Program-made: the position numbers and the translations under genes
Source: Pectinophora gossypiella
Lineage: Eukaryota > Arthropoda > Insecta > Lepidoptera > Gelechiidae
Reading direction: 5' to 3'
Assembly: GCF_024362695.1 (NCBI RefSeq)
Contig: NC_065404.1
Location: forward strand, 5,124,604-5,188,603
DNA length: 64,000 nt
Shown: positions 1 through 9,495 of the stretch, piece after piece
Layout of the letters: each line of letters begins with the position of its first letter
Position numbering within the stretch: the first letter of the stretch is position 1
Notes under the pieces: model-generated
Told to the model about the DNA's origin: nothing
The model's input: only the letters and a program-made list of their open reading frames with translations
Database searches by the model: none

Positions 1-259
1 ACGTCACGCAGGAGATAAGCATCACGACCAAGTATCTTTTTATTCCATTCCCAGACCTCGTTATATTTGCCGAAATTACTTACATAGAATTTTAGTTCAC
101 AAGTTTATGCATAACGTAACATAAATTCACGACTAAGTATATTCCCAAAACACAAAGTAGTTATTTTTATGTACACCTATATACTGAAATGAATTATTAT
201 GTAGGTACTTATATCATTTATATTTATATGATTAAATTATTCGTTAATTGTTTTAACAG

Positions 260-422
260 ACAACGATTTGGCCTGTACGAGGTGGACTACGAGGACCCGG
301 CGCGCACGCGCACGCCGCGCAAGTCCGCGTTCGTGTACAAACAGATGCTGCGCACGCGCGAGCTCGACCCACACTACGAGCCGCCACAGGGACAACTCAT
401 GACCATCGATGACGGACATTGA
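260..422 (+). CDS. GH1 beta-glucosidase/myrosinase-like gene A, terminal exon only
   Basis: This is the last coding exon of a glycoside hydrolase family 1 gene whose other exons lie left of the window. An acceptor (ttttaacag) ends at 259. The exon opens with one base that completes a Thr codon, as in genes B and C, then encodes QRFGLYEVDYEDPARTRTPR and runs to TGA at 420-422, ending in MTIDDGH. It is nearly identical to the last exons of B and C (one clear change, Met for Ile in KQMLR). The segment covers the C-terminal end of the (beta/alpha)8 barrel and holds no catalytic residue. An AATAAA signal lies at 517-522. GH1 enzymes hydrolyse beta-glucosides; the substrate of this copy cannot be told. 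The exon is much more GC-rich than its flanks. Confidence 0.9.
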
Positions 423-516
423 TGACCAGTGAACAGATCTATGACAATGTAGACTACAATACCAAAAAAAAAACATGAATTAACTTTTACTCGAATTAAT
501 GTACGCAAAATTACAG

Positions 517-522
517 AATAAA
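517..522 (+). terminator. Poly(A) signal of GH1 gene A
   Basis: AATAAA lies 95 bases after the stop codon of the gene A terminal exon. Canonical signal at a normal distance. Confidence 0.6.
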
Positions 523-597
523 ATGTATTGAATTGACAATATAATAAATTACGTAATATATTTGTTTATATATTTTTGAGTAAGTTTATATTTAGTT

Positions 598-896
598 CAG
601 CCATAACACCTTGCGAAGTGACGTAGATTCAAAAATGTTAAATTGACCTTCAACAAGTTTATCTATGATAATTACGTTGAATAAATGATTCTGATTTCTG
701 AAAGCAATATTGCAAATAAATGTATTCCTCTAGTTATTAATTAACATGTAATGTATACGTACATTGATTTAAAAGATGTGTTGCTGTTGCAGTTTCTTGT
801 CATTTCTTCTCCTCAGTCATAAGACCTTGCGAAATGACGTAAATACAAAAATGTTAAATTGTCCTTCAACAAGTTTATCTATGATACGTTGAATGT
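598..896 (+). repeat. Direct repeat pair of about 90 bp flanking 125 bp
   Basis: 598-689 and 814-896 share most of their sequence (both contain aaaatgttaaattg and ttcaacaagtttatctatga). The first copy continues into gttgaataaatgattctg, which resembles the 3' end of a LINE. The second copy breaks off where the RNase H-type LINE fragment starts at about 897. Confidence 0.6.
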
Positions 897-1885
897 ATAC
901 GAGTGCCACAGAGAACTGCAGAAGATGGCTTTAACTAACAAGGTTACCCTGCAGTGGATTAAAGGGCACAGTGGATCGCTGGGTAACGATGCCGCCGAAG
1001 AACTGGCAAGGAGAGGATCAGACACCAGGATATATGGACCCGAACCATACCCAGCAACTACACAACGACAGATGGGCACAGCTACCCACATGCAGACAGT
1101 CGAAGGATATCACGCCGATGATATCCAAGAGCTTCACTCGCCGACTGCTTCGCTTAAACCGAAATGACCTCCGAATACTAGTGGGCAGTATTACGGGTCA
1201 CTGCCCACTCAACAAACACCTATTTAATTTAGGGATAACGGACAGCCCACTTTGCAGAGGCTGTCTGGACGCAGAAGAAACTGCCCCCCATGTAATCCTG
1301 GAATGCACGGGATTGTCAGCACAACAGATAAAAGTCCTCAATGGAATGGGGTCGCTCCGCGAAGCCTGTGAAAACCCAAGAAGGCTTCTGAGCTTCTGGA
1401 AGGAGATAGGTTGGCTTACGTAGTCAACGGTTACACGCATAATGGGCCATCTTAGAGTCTAAATGCGAAAAACAGAGCCCACTAACATAACATTACATGA
1501 TAATGAGTATAGATCGTATACGTACTACTCTACTGATACTGATGGGTATCAACAGTTACAAAAATTCAAATAGGATCCTGTAACTACTGTTGAGCAGTGG
1601 TCCAAAAACTATTAAGTAGGTACCATAGAAACTAGAGGTAATATTCACTTCACTGGCCTTACACGTCTGTTTCAGGCGATTTATGATGTCATTTCTGTGC
1701 AAGCCAATCCTAGAGCGGCACTCTACCACACACTCTGCAGGAGAAGTATCCAAATGGTGGATTGTTATCGGTTTAATGGCGTTTCATTCTCCTGCTCCTC
1801 ATCAACTATTATACTCTTTCTATTTCTCTTTCGTTTTATATTTTGTGTGCAATAAAGTATTTGTTACGTTATGTTACTATAGGCA
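897..1885 (+). mobile_element. Decayed LINE 3' part: RNase H domain, zinc-knuckle tail, 3' UTR
   Basis: One frame from about 900 encodes a peptide with LQWIKGHSGSLGNDAAEELA, the classic C-terminal RNase H motif of non-LTR retrotransposons. After a frame change near 1080-1120 the reading continues as RRLLRLNRNDLRILVG, then CRGC...HVILEC, the Cys/His tail normally found downstream of that RNase H, ending at 1423. The remainder to about 1885 looks like a 3' UTR and ends in gcaataaagtatttgtt; the same tail recurs near 19800. The frameshift and the missing reverse transcriptase show a dead, 5'-truncated copy. The clade (R1/Jockey-like) is inferred. Confidence 0.75.
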
Positions 1886-2009
1886 CTGTTTCTTTGTGCA
1901 TATTAAAAAGTTACATTCGTAGGGGAGTCGCCGTCGAGGAGGTAGCCTTGAAATTAATGAAGTGGGGGTTATCATAAGAGACGCATAATACTTATGCGGA
2001 TGCTGAAAG

Positions 2010-2165
2010 ATATTGATCCGATAAGGAACAAAATAAAAATATAAGTAGTCAAAATAATATCAGTTATTACTTGAGTACATGACAGATAAGCTTTGTTACA
2101 CTTGAAATGAATAATCCGCATACAACAAACACTTATGCTATTATCACACTCTTAGTACAAACCAA
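2010..2165 (+). pseudogene. Possible relict of a GH1 promoter (lost gene between A and B)
   Basis: The order of short matches follows the proximal promoters of genes B and C: gatccgataagg, then aacaaaataa, then tacttgagtaca, agataag, and later a tcacactc element. No first coding exon follows. Together with the decayed last exon at 2930 it suggests a deleted GH1 gene. The similarity is patchy, so the call is tentative. Confidence 0.4.
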
Positions 2166-2267
2166 AATAAGTTTTTTTTAGCCATTACCGACCGAACACT
2201 TCGGTCGTTCAGTGTAGTAGGTAGCTACTAAGTTTCACAGGTTAAGACTAAAAATATACATAATTAC

Positions 2268-2512
2268 TAGCACAGGCCTAAATCAATGATTCTCGAATTT
2301 GTTTTCGAATTCATGTTTGGATGATAATCATATCACGTGCTTAGCGGTGAAGGAAAACATCGTGAGGTATGTCACCTAACCTGTATTGGGCTGGTTGGAA
2401 GATCAGGCAGGCAGTCGCTTCTGTAAAAAAACTGGACCTGTCAATTCTTCAGGTTAGGCAAGCGGACCCTGTGAAAAACGGGATAATGCTAGGGAGATGA
2501 TGATGATGATGA
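2268..2512 (+). mobile_element. SINE family S2, headless copy
   Basis: Starts inside the element at cacaggcctaaatcaatga, runs through gaaggaaaacatcgtgag and ctgtattgggctgg and ends in a (gat)n tail. Full copies such as 48503-48836 carry a tRNA-like head that is missing here. Confidence 0.75.
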
Positions 2513-2699
2513 AACATAAAGTGGTAGAACAAGAAGAGTAGTGGGTATGTTAAATGTAGCATTGAGCCCACGAAAACTGTTAATGATGATAATGATGGTG
2601 ATGGGACCATAATAATAATATAGGACCGAATGGATAATAATAATAAATTCAATAATTCAATGAAATTAATTTCATCAGGAAAATGTAGTTTACTTTACA

Positions 2700-2885
2700 T
2701 AACATAAACAACCTATTTAAGTCCCACTGCTGGGCACAGGCCTCCTCTTATTCAACCAGATGGTATGGAACATACTCAACCTCGCTGCTCCACCAAAAAC
2801 CTTACATAACATAACATAAATAGCCTATATACGTCTCACTGCTGGGCACAGGCCTCCTCTCAATCAACCGGAGAGGACCAAAAAC
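2700..2885 (+). repeat. Two fragments of a common lepidopteran repeat
   Basis: Two adjoining copies (about 2700-2800 and 2805-2880) share cactgctgggcacaggcctc, followed by a match to caatcaaccgg. The same block recurs near 31620, 38850, 53080 and in reverse at 58930. Confidence 0.7.
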
Positions 2886-2929
2886 TTTAAAAAACTTAAT
2901 TAATTAAGTTTATTTTGATAATAATTCAA

Positions 2930-2998
2930 GAGCGGTTCGGTTTAAATACGAGGTGAACTGTGAAGGTTCAGCGCGCACGCGCACGCCACGCCAAGAGC
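2930..2998 (+). pseudogene. Decayed GH1 terminal exon
   Basis: The stretch starting agcggttcggttt and containing cgcgcacgcgcacgccacgc aligns along about 70 bases with the start of the terminal exons of genes A-D (closest in its opening bases to D, which has gagcggtttggt). It carries an in-frame stop where D reads the Glu-Val-Asp-Tyr segment, and small indels, and the match ends after about 70 bases. This is a nonfunctional remnant of a GH1 copy between genes A and B. Confidence 0.75.
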
Positions 2999-3538
2999 CA
3001 AATAGGCAATTGTATCTGAAAAGCAATATTGCTATCTATAAGTACATTTGTTTGCCATGAAGGGACTTACACAAATTAAATAGAACATTGAATTTTAAGT
3101 TGAAATGATCAATTTGTCCTTTTAAAACCATCTAAAAGCTAGTGCTGACAACAATGCAATCTGGTCACTGATCACCTACGTCACCACAAGTGACGAGCGG
3201 GTAATAAGCAACATTTAAAATGATTTAACATTTTTAATCACTGGTAACACAACAACGTAAAAGTACTAGTAAGTAGGTCATTATTTTAAGAATGTTGAAA
3301 TTTAAAATCTTCCCTCACTTAAAATTGACCCAAAATACAGTTTACCGTAGGTAGTTTAGGCTCCAGCCTCCTCAAATAACATTACCGTAACCATAATATT
3401 GCATTATCATAATATATAAAAAAAATGTTTGAGTGTAAAAAAATAACAGTAAGTATAAGATGTTACTTTTAGAAGACAGCCGCGAATTGCAACAGTGATG
3501 ACGTCACACAAGATATCACACAAGTGTCGATGGGATCC

Positions 3539-3660
3539 GATAAGGGACCAAAAATGAACAAAATAACATAATCAGCCGTCACTTGAGTTACACAATAAGA
3601 GATAAGAAGCTCTCCCGAAATTCATATATACTTACTGCGGCAGTTTTCACACTCACAATA
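3539..3660 (+). promoter_or_regulatory. Promoter of GH1 gene B
   Basis: Two GATAAG motifs (3539-3544, 3601-3606) precede a TATATA box at 3625-3630. The next 35 bases contain a tcacactca initiator-like stretch, and the ATG of the 23-nt first exon follows at 3695. Nearly the same arrangement precedes gene C. GATA sites are common in insect gut promoters, so midgut expression is an inference. Confidence 0.65.
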
Positions 3661-3694
3661 TATTTGTTTGTAGGGGCCGGCCAGTGACAGCAGT

Positions 3695-6600
3695 ATGTTT
3701 CATACTAGCTTTATTATGTAAGTTTTATTTTATTTTATCAACTGTATGATCTTATATCGTGTGGGTTGTCAGGTGGATTACCAACCCCATCAACCCTGGT
3801 GTCAGGGTTACTATTAAGCCGCCAAATGCTCCTGACATGGCTCAAGTAACGACTACTTACTTACATGAGTAAGTAGTAACCGGGACCAACAGCTTAACGT
3901 GCCTTCCGAAGCACGGATCATCTTTCTTTCGGACAATCAGGTGATCAGCCTGTAATGTCCTAACCAAACTAGGGATAACAAAGTGTTTTTTGTGATATGT
4001 CCCCACCGGGATTTGAACCGGGTACCACGGAAGCCGTCATATTATAAAATCATCAGCACGGAAACAGTGTGATAAAAATGACAGACATTAGTGCTGGGGG
4101 GTTAAAATGGCCACATCGAAGCAATTCATCTAAGACAAATTAGATGGTGTGTCCTGTACACAAATAATTATAATATTTTTATTATAAGTTATAGCTGTCA
4201 TTTTCTTATCCGCTGAAAAAGAAAGGGACGGGTAATCGATAGGCATACACGTCAATTTTTGGCAGGAATTTAAAAAACCCTCCCAAATTACATCAAACGG
4301 GTTGCATACCAGCTAGATGCCTATTTAATTCGCCCTGTCAATGACCCGTCCCTTTCCTTTTCGGTGGATAAGAAAATTACAGGTAAGTATAACTTAAAAT
4401 AAAATTAGGATGTGTCTGCAGGAATCGGGGCCATTAGCCTTCTGCTTTGAATTAAATTGTTAAATAACAGAAACCTAAGTAAATTATTAACACCATTCAC
4501 CAAATTAAAATTAGTTTCTTTTCTTTTCCTCCAGACGGGTAGTATTATAAATAGCAGTGTTTTTGTTATGTAATAACTTAATTTTATAATACTTAGATAT
4601 ATTTAATATTAAGTAGAATTCCATTTGCTTCGATCCTGACACACTTCTCTTGCTTCCTCCACATTCATCAATCGCTTCATACACGGACGCCGGTTCAGAG
4701 TAGATCGTATTGAACCTTTTCTAAGGACATCTCCAATTCAAAAAAATGGAAAAATGCAAATGGAATTCTATAGTCTCTGCTTACCCCGGTGGGAAATAGG
4801 CGTGGGTTTATGTATGTATGTAATATTAAGTATTATCACCTCGTGTCGTGTTTTATATTGTCGTGTCCTTGCAGGGCGTCACATGTACTCTTTTAACTTT
4901 GATCCACCTCTAACATATTTGTGACATGCAATAAATGAATAATATTTACAGTGCGTTAGTGGGTTTGGTAGTGGCGCTGGCGACATCTTCCGCCAGTGTT
5001 CGAGATGAAGTCAGGAAGTTTCCGGAAGGATTTCTGTTCGGAGTTGCCACCGCTTCCTATCAAGTGGAAGGTGCCTGGGATGAAGATGGTACTGTCAATT
5101 AGAGTATTTTAACACGTATGAAAAGATCGCGTGGTCGTTCACCGACTAGATGGACTGATCAAGTGAAAGACTCGTCGTCATCCAAGTTCTACACAGTCGT
5201 AAGGGAAGCGCTGGACGGGAACCGGTGGTGGCAGATCATCCGCTCCAGGTGCAACCCTGATGCTGACCACGATCCTCAGATATGAGGGACCGACCAAGAG
5301 AGAGAAAGAGAACACGTATGAATGATACCCATACCTCATCATTTCCCTAGCGTTATCCAGTTTTCACAAGATCCGCTTACCTAACCTGAAGTTCTGGCAG
5401 GTCCGGTTTTTTTTTTACACAAGTGACAGCCTGTCTAATCTTCCAACCCGCGAAGGAAATCCCTCCTTAATTAAAATATAATAAGAAAACAGTTTTTTTT
5501 AAACATCATAATTGTCAGTTTTATACTAATAGTTATACAGTCTTACAAACCATAACATATTAAAATAACGTAACTGTTTTAACAGGTAAAGCCGAAAGTA
5601 TTTGGGATCATCTAACACATACGACACCTTGCGCAGTAAAAGACTGCTCGAACGGTGACATTGCTGATGACTCCTATCATCAAATCGAACGTGACGTTGA
5701 AATGATGAGAGAATTGGGTGTTGACTACTATAGAATCTCCATGTCTTGGCCAAGAATACTGCCCAATAGCTTTTCTAACGAGATCAATGAAGCGGGAGTC
5801 AAATACTACGATAATTTATTCAATGAAATGCTCAAATATAATATTGAGCCGATGGTTTCGTTATATCACTGGGATCTGCCACAGAAACTTCAAGATGTTG
5901 GTGGATGGGCGAACCCAAACATAGTGGACTGGTTCGGTGACTACGCGCGCACCATATTTGAGCTGTTTGGAGATAGAGTGAAGTCCTGGATTACTATTAA
6001 TGAACCACAAATTGTTTGTATATACGGATATGGGGGTGTCAGAATGGCTCCGTTGTTGAATCAAAGCGGGACAGCAGATTACTTATGCACTAAAAATATT
6101 CTCATGGCTCATGCGAGAGCTTATCACATCTACAACGAGGAATTTAGATCATCGCAAGGAGGGGAAATTGGAATCACTTTGAACGCTCGGTGGTACTACC
6201 CTGACAGTGAAGAACATGCAGCAGTGGCTGATGAAGCTAATGAATTTCATGTATGTATAATCAGCAATATGCGTGTCCATTGGCCATGAACTTTGAGGTT
6301 GTGAGTGCATGGGGAGCTAGTAAAAGTTCTGCAAAGATCGTAAATCCATCCTATAATTTGTAAAAGAACACAGTTTAGCTCCTGATTCATTCAAAATCTC
6401 AAACTTCTGATCCCTCAGTAGGCACGCACATTCATCAGATGTGGAGTCTCAAATATTACCAATAACTTTAGCGTTAATGCAGTTGCTAATTATTTATTTT
6501 ACAGTGGGGACTATTTGCACATCCTATATTTAGCGATGTCGGAGATTATCCAGCAATCGTAAAAGAAAACATTGCAGAAAAAAGCGCAGCTCAAGGGTAT

Positions 6601-8494
6601 CCTAGGTCCAGATTACCAGAACTTACTCCTGAGGAAATTACATACCTGAAAGGATCCTCGGATTTCTTCGGATTAAATCATTACTCTTCATATATAGTGT
6701 ACAGGAACGAATCTAATAAAGACTATTATCCTTCTCCTTCCTATTGGGATGACAAGAATGTAATTATATATCAAAAGGACGAATGGCGCATTGGGGAGTC
6801 AGATTTCACTATGGTAAAGTTATTTTTACAAATATAACATACTCAAGTTAATCAAGTAAAATACAGCCTTGCGGAAAGTTTTAGTATTTAAGTATTTAGC
6901 ATAAATACGATGCATAATTATTACCTGACAGACAGCAGCAGTAACTGTCAGTAATATATGAAGAATACTACACCGACAAGAGCGTGGCTTTTAAATTAGT
7001 GATGATGACGCATTATTAGTGACTGGTTTCCAACAAATCATCTGAAATTGACTTTATAAACAAAGATAAAAAAACACCTAATGCTTAGTATTCTTATACT
7101 TTATTTCCCTTATTACGTAATTTCGGTGGTGCAAATATTTATACTATTTATCGACTGTAATGTAACACGATGTCACAAAACGAGACACTTTAAAAAGTTT
7201 AAATGCTCGTACATACAGGGTGTTAGTGACATCGTAACGTATACTGAGGGGGATGATTCAGACCATGATTCTGAGTTGATATCAAGTGGAATTTTCCGTA
7301 GCTAAATTCATGATTATTTTAAATATTTTGAGTTCCATACTTTTGCGACAGGGAATTCCACTTGATATCAACTCAGAATCATGGTCTGAATCATCCCTCA
7401 AAATTTTCGTTACGATGTCACTAACACCCTATATAACTTTACTTCCAGGCTGTCCCTAGAGGTTTTTACAGTCTGTTGACAAGCATAAGGGAGAAATACA
7501 ATAATCCCCTCGTTTTAATCACTGAGAATGGGTTTGCGACGTACGGTGGCCTTGAGGACAATGATCGTGTCACGTACTATAAGCAATATTTGGACGCGAT
7601 GTTAGATGCCATTGAGGAAGGATCTAACATCGGAGCTTACACTGCGTGGAGTCTTATGGATAATTTCGAATGGCTAGAAGGATACACGTAAGTATCACAT
7701 GCTGTGTAATTAATAATACTTACACATTTTTGGATACGGGGTGTTAGTGACGTATGGAAATGAAAATAATTTAAAAAGCACATAAACTTTCATGAATTTA
7801 CTGCGAGGAAATTAACAGTAAACAAGTAAGTAAATTAGTCGCATTTCGAGCGCTTTCATAAAAGGAGATTATATGGCTTCCATAGAATGGTGGCGTTTCG
7901 CGGGCGTTGGATTATTATAATATATTTTGTCAGTCGCGAGTCGGTTGAATCGTTTAAAAAGCCTATGAGCATTACACGTCAAAATACAGCGACACACGAA
8001 AAGCGACCAACAAAATATTTCAAGTTAAATGGACGCACGGAACGCGACTGAGTTATATATGGGTGTACTATAATCTGATGGCAAATGGGGAAATAAAATC
8101 TATAAAGTAAGCCATCCGATCCTGGTAGACCTATATTCGTTTACTAAAACTTTACAATGCCCGAACCGCGCCCACGCCCTGGACCAAGCCAGCAACGGAT
8201 CCAAGCTGTCGTCATCAATAATGACAGAAACACGTATTTAATGAAAAACAAAAGAAATAAAACATGAATGTAGTTTACGAAACTTAAAGTTAATTATTCC
8301 AAAAAGTATAATTGCTTTTTCGTTTTAACAGCCAACGATTTGGCCTGTACGAAGTGGACTATGAGGACCCAGCGCGCACGCGCACGCCGCGCAAGTCCGC
8401 GTTCGTGTACAAGCAGATACTGCGCACGCGCGAGCTCGACCCGCACTACGAGCCGCCACAAGGACAACTCATGACCATCGATGACGGACATTGA
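3695..8494 (+). CDS. GH1 beta-glucosidase/myrosinase-like gene B (6 exons, 511 aa)
   Basis: Exons: 3695-3717, 4952-5088, 5586-6250, 6505-6813, 7449-7687 and 8332-8494, all with GT/AG borders and compatible phases. The product is a secreted family 1 glycosidase. A hydrophobic signal peptide starts MFHTSFIIALVG; the mature part begins near VRDEVRKFPEGFLFG. Landmarks are ASYQVEGAWDEDG, YHWDLPQKL, the acid/base Glu193 in INEP, FFGLNHYS, the nucleophile Glu404 in ITENG, and the sugar-binding FEW in MDNFEWLEGY. Two N-glycosylation sequons (NQS, NES) are visible. The length is normal for insect GH1. An in-frame ATG also lies next to exon 2 (4935) but is absent in gene C, so the spliced 23-nt exon is preferred. 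The likely role is cleavage of plant beta-glucosides in the gut; the exact substrate is unknown. AATAAA lies at 8520-8525. The gene is head-to-tail with C. Confidence 0.92.
3751..4038 (-). mobile_element. SINE S1 copy in intron 1 of gene B
   Basis: tRNA-derived SINE in reverse orientation. The body runs from cgtgtgggttgtcagg to the head remnant at gggatttgaacc, which lost its A-box part by a small deletion. The copy at 9708-10030 sits at the same place in gene C, so it was inserted before the B/C duplication. Confidence 0.85.
4097..4431. mobile_element. Fused MITE remains (M3 end plus M2) in intron 1 of gene B
   Basis: 4097-4135 is one end of the M3 hairpin element (ttaaaatggccacatcgaag). 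It runs into an M2 element with gtcattttcttatccgctga on the left and the inverted gacccgtccctttccttttc on the right, ending in tctgcaggaatcggggcc at 4431. Gene C keeps only a short remnant (10070-10125). Confidence 0.7.
4616..4821 (+). mobile_element. LINE 3' fragment with inverted 5' part, intron 1 of gene B
   Basis: The insertion is bounded by the 11-bp duplication AATATTAAGTA (4605-4615 and 4822-4832) and is missing from the same place in gene C. The right part reads as the LINE 3' end (caaatggaattctatag, ccccggtgggaaataggcg, tgtatg tail). The left part is the reverse complement of upstream LINE sequence. This is the typical outcome of twin-primed reverse transcription. Confidence 0.8.
5123..5310 (+). 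mobile_element. LINE ORF2 C-terminal fragment in intron 2 of gene B
   Basis: The insert is flanked by the 12-bp duplication AACACGTATGAA (5111-5122, 5311-5322). Gene C has the intact empty site. The insert encodes the end of a LINE ORF2, including RSRGRSPTRWTDQVK and NPDADHDPQI followed by a stop, then a purine-rich tail. It postdates the B/C duplication. Confidence 0.88.
5335..5470 (-). mobile_element. SINE S2 fragment, intron 2 of gene B
   Basis: Reverse-oriented S2 body (ccgcttacctaacctgaag, cctgtctaat). The corresponding copy in gene C is at 10640-10800, so it predates the duplication. Confidence 0.8.
7218..7429. mobile_element. Palindromic MITE M1, intron 4 of gene B
   Basis: Starts GGGTGTTAGTGACATCGTAA and ends with its inverted copy (gttacgatgtcactaacaccc). 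The two halves pair over nearly the whole 212 bp, including ttctgagttgatatcaagtg and its complement. The gene C copy at 12531-12742 sits at the same site. Confidence 0.9.
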
Positions 8495-8519
8495 ACGAAA
8501 TAACTAAAGCCATATGATC

Positions 8520-8525
8520 AATAAA
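8520..8525 (+). terminator. Poly(A) signal of GH1 gene B
   Basis: AATAAA lies 26 bases after the stop codon. The same sequence in gene C was displaced by a hairpin insertion. Confidence 0.6.
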
Positions 8526-8873
8526 AACAGAACATTACAAAATCACAAAAATGTTTTTTTTAGTTCCTATCATCAAAGACCGCATTCTATCCTGTTTAGA
8601 AACTTCAAAGACATTTTTATGACAATTCTATAAAATATCCAAAGATATAAATCTCGTGAAAACACGATAAAAATATAATTTGGATTGAGATAATATACTT
8701 TTTAATCAATATGATCAAGATGACCATGTGGTCATTTTAGTAAGCCCATGTTGCTCTTAGTTAATTTGCAACCGATTACGAAAAACGTCATTGCAATCGA
8801 ATAATATATACTTTTGGGATTAACATGTCACCATATGTTAATTCCAAACATGTCATTCGATTACACTGCCCCT

Positions 8874-9011
8874 TTTTTAACTGGGCACCATCAGGCCTGT
8901 TGTCTTAAACGTTGTACCGGGTGAGAGCCTTCAGCGCTCCCTACTTGTCCGGCCAAGTAGTTAATTCCATCTGCGGCAAATCTACAATGAGTCACGTCAA
9001 AAAAACTGTCC
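8874..9011 (+). mobile_element. S3 retroposon copy, 3' flank of gene B
   Basis: Reads ccgggtgagagccttcagcg, ggccaagtagttaattcc, then cacgtcaaaaaaa with a poly(A)-like end. It belongs to the S3 family; the copy at 18648 with target duplications shows that this is the 5' to 3' direction. It is absent from the 3' flank of gene C. Confidence 0.75.
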
Positions 9012-9139
9012 TTTTTCGTATTAATCATCTACTCTCACTTGTAGCAGAACATTGTTAATATCCGTCAGGCTGGAGCGCACTGTCGGGTTAGGCAGTCAGA
9101 ACACGTACAATTGATTACATTTCCTAATATTATATTATA

Positions 9140-9402
9140 TTTAAAGTTTTGTCTTTACAATCTGCCGACTCGAGTATTGTACAAGTGTCTTATCGATGAG
9201 ATATCTAAATAAAAATAAAGATAGTTTTCTGCATGCGTCTCCATTGATAAAAGACCAACATTATATATACTGCTTATTTTAGAGATTTCACGAGTACGTC
9301 AAAGTATTTCCACAAGATGTTACATAAAACTTATAAAATATGAGTTCATATTTATATTACTTTATTAAAATACCAAAATTACGTTATTAAAATACCAAAA
9401 GA
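9140..9402 (+). pseudogene. Dead copy of gene D promoter and first exon, upstream of gene C
   Basis: The segment matches the region upstream of gene D (14978-15208): cttatcgatgagatatct, TATATATA at 9262-9269, tttcacgagtacgtc, and the first-exon start ATGTTACATAAAACTTATA at 9317. The donor that follows in D (gtgtgagtt) is changed to aatatgagtt, so this exon can no longer splice. It continues into D intron 1 sequence (ttattaaaatacc) up to the duplication joint at 9403. Confidence 0.82.
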
Positions 9403-9495
9403 CTTTTATAAGACAGCCTCGAATTGCAACAGTGATGTCGTCAGTGTACCTAAAGAAGAAAATATCTAGATATCACACAAGTGTCGATGAGATCC

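Larger units (their letters stand above)
3466..9408 (+). repeat. Tandem duplication unit 1 (gene B plus dead D promoter)
   Basis: This unit is repeated at 9403-15214. It starts at the CTTTTAGAAGACAGCC boundary upstream of gene B. It contains the B promoter, all six exons, the 3' flank, and a relict of the gene D promoter and first exon at 9140-9360. The head-to-tail joint at 9403-9408 shares the six bases CTTTTA with both parent sites (about 3466 and 15209). Confidence 0.8.

Noticed and set aside
4935..4951. In-frame ATG just before exon 2 of gene B as the true start
   Set aside because: The frame would work in B, but gene C has a stop and no ATG at the same place, and both have a matching 23-nt exon with a good donor upstream. 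The tttacag next to it is better read as an acceptor.
9317..9345. Dead D-type first exon as an alternative start of gene C
   Set aside because: The donor is mutated, and the B-type promoter with its own complete first exon lies just downstream.
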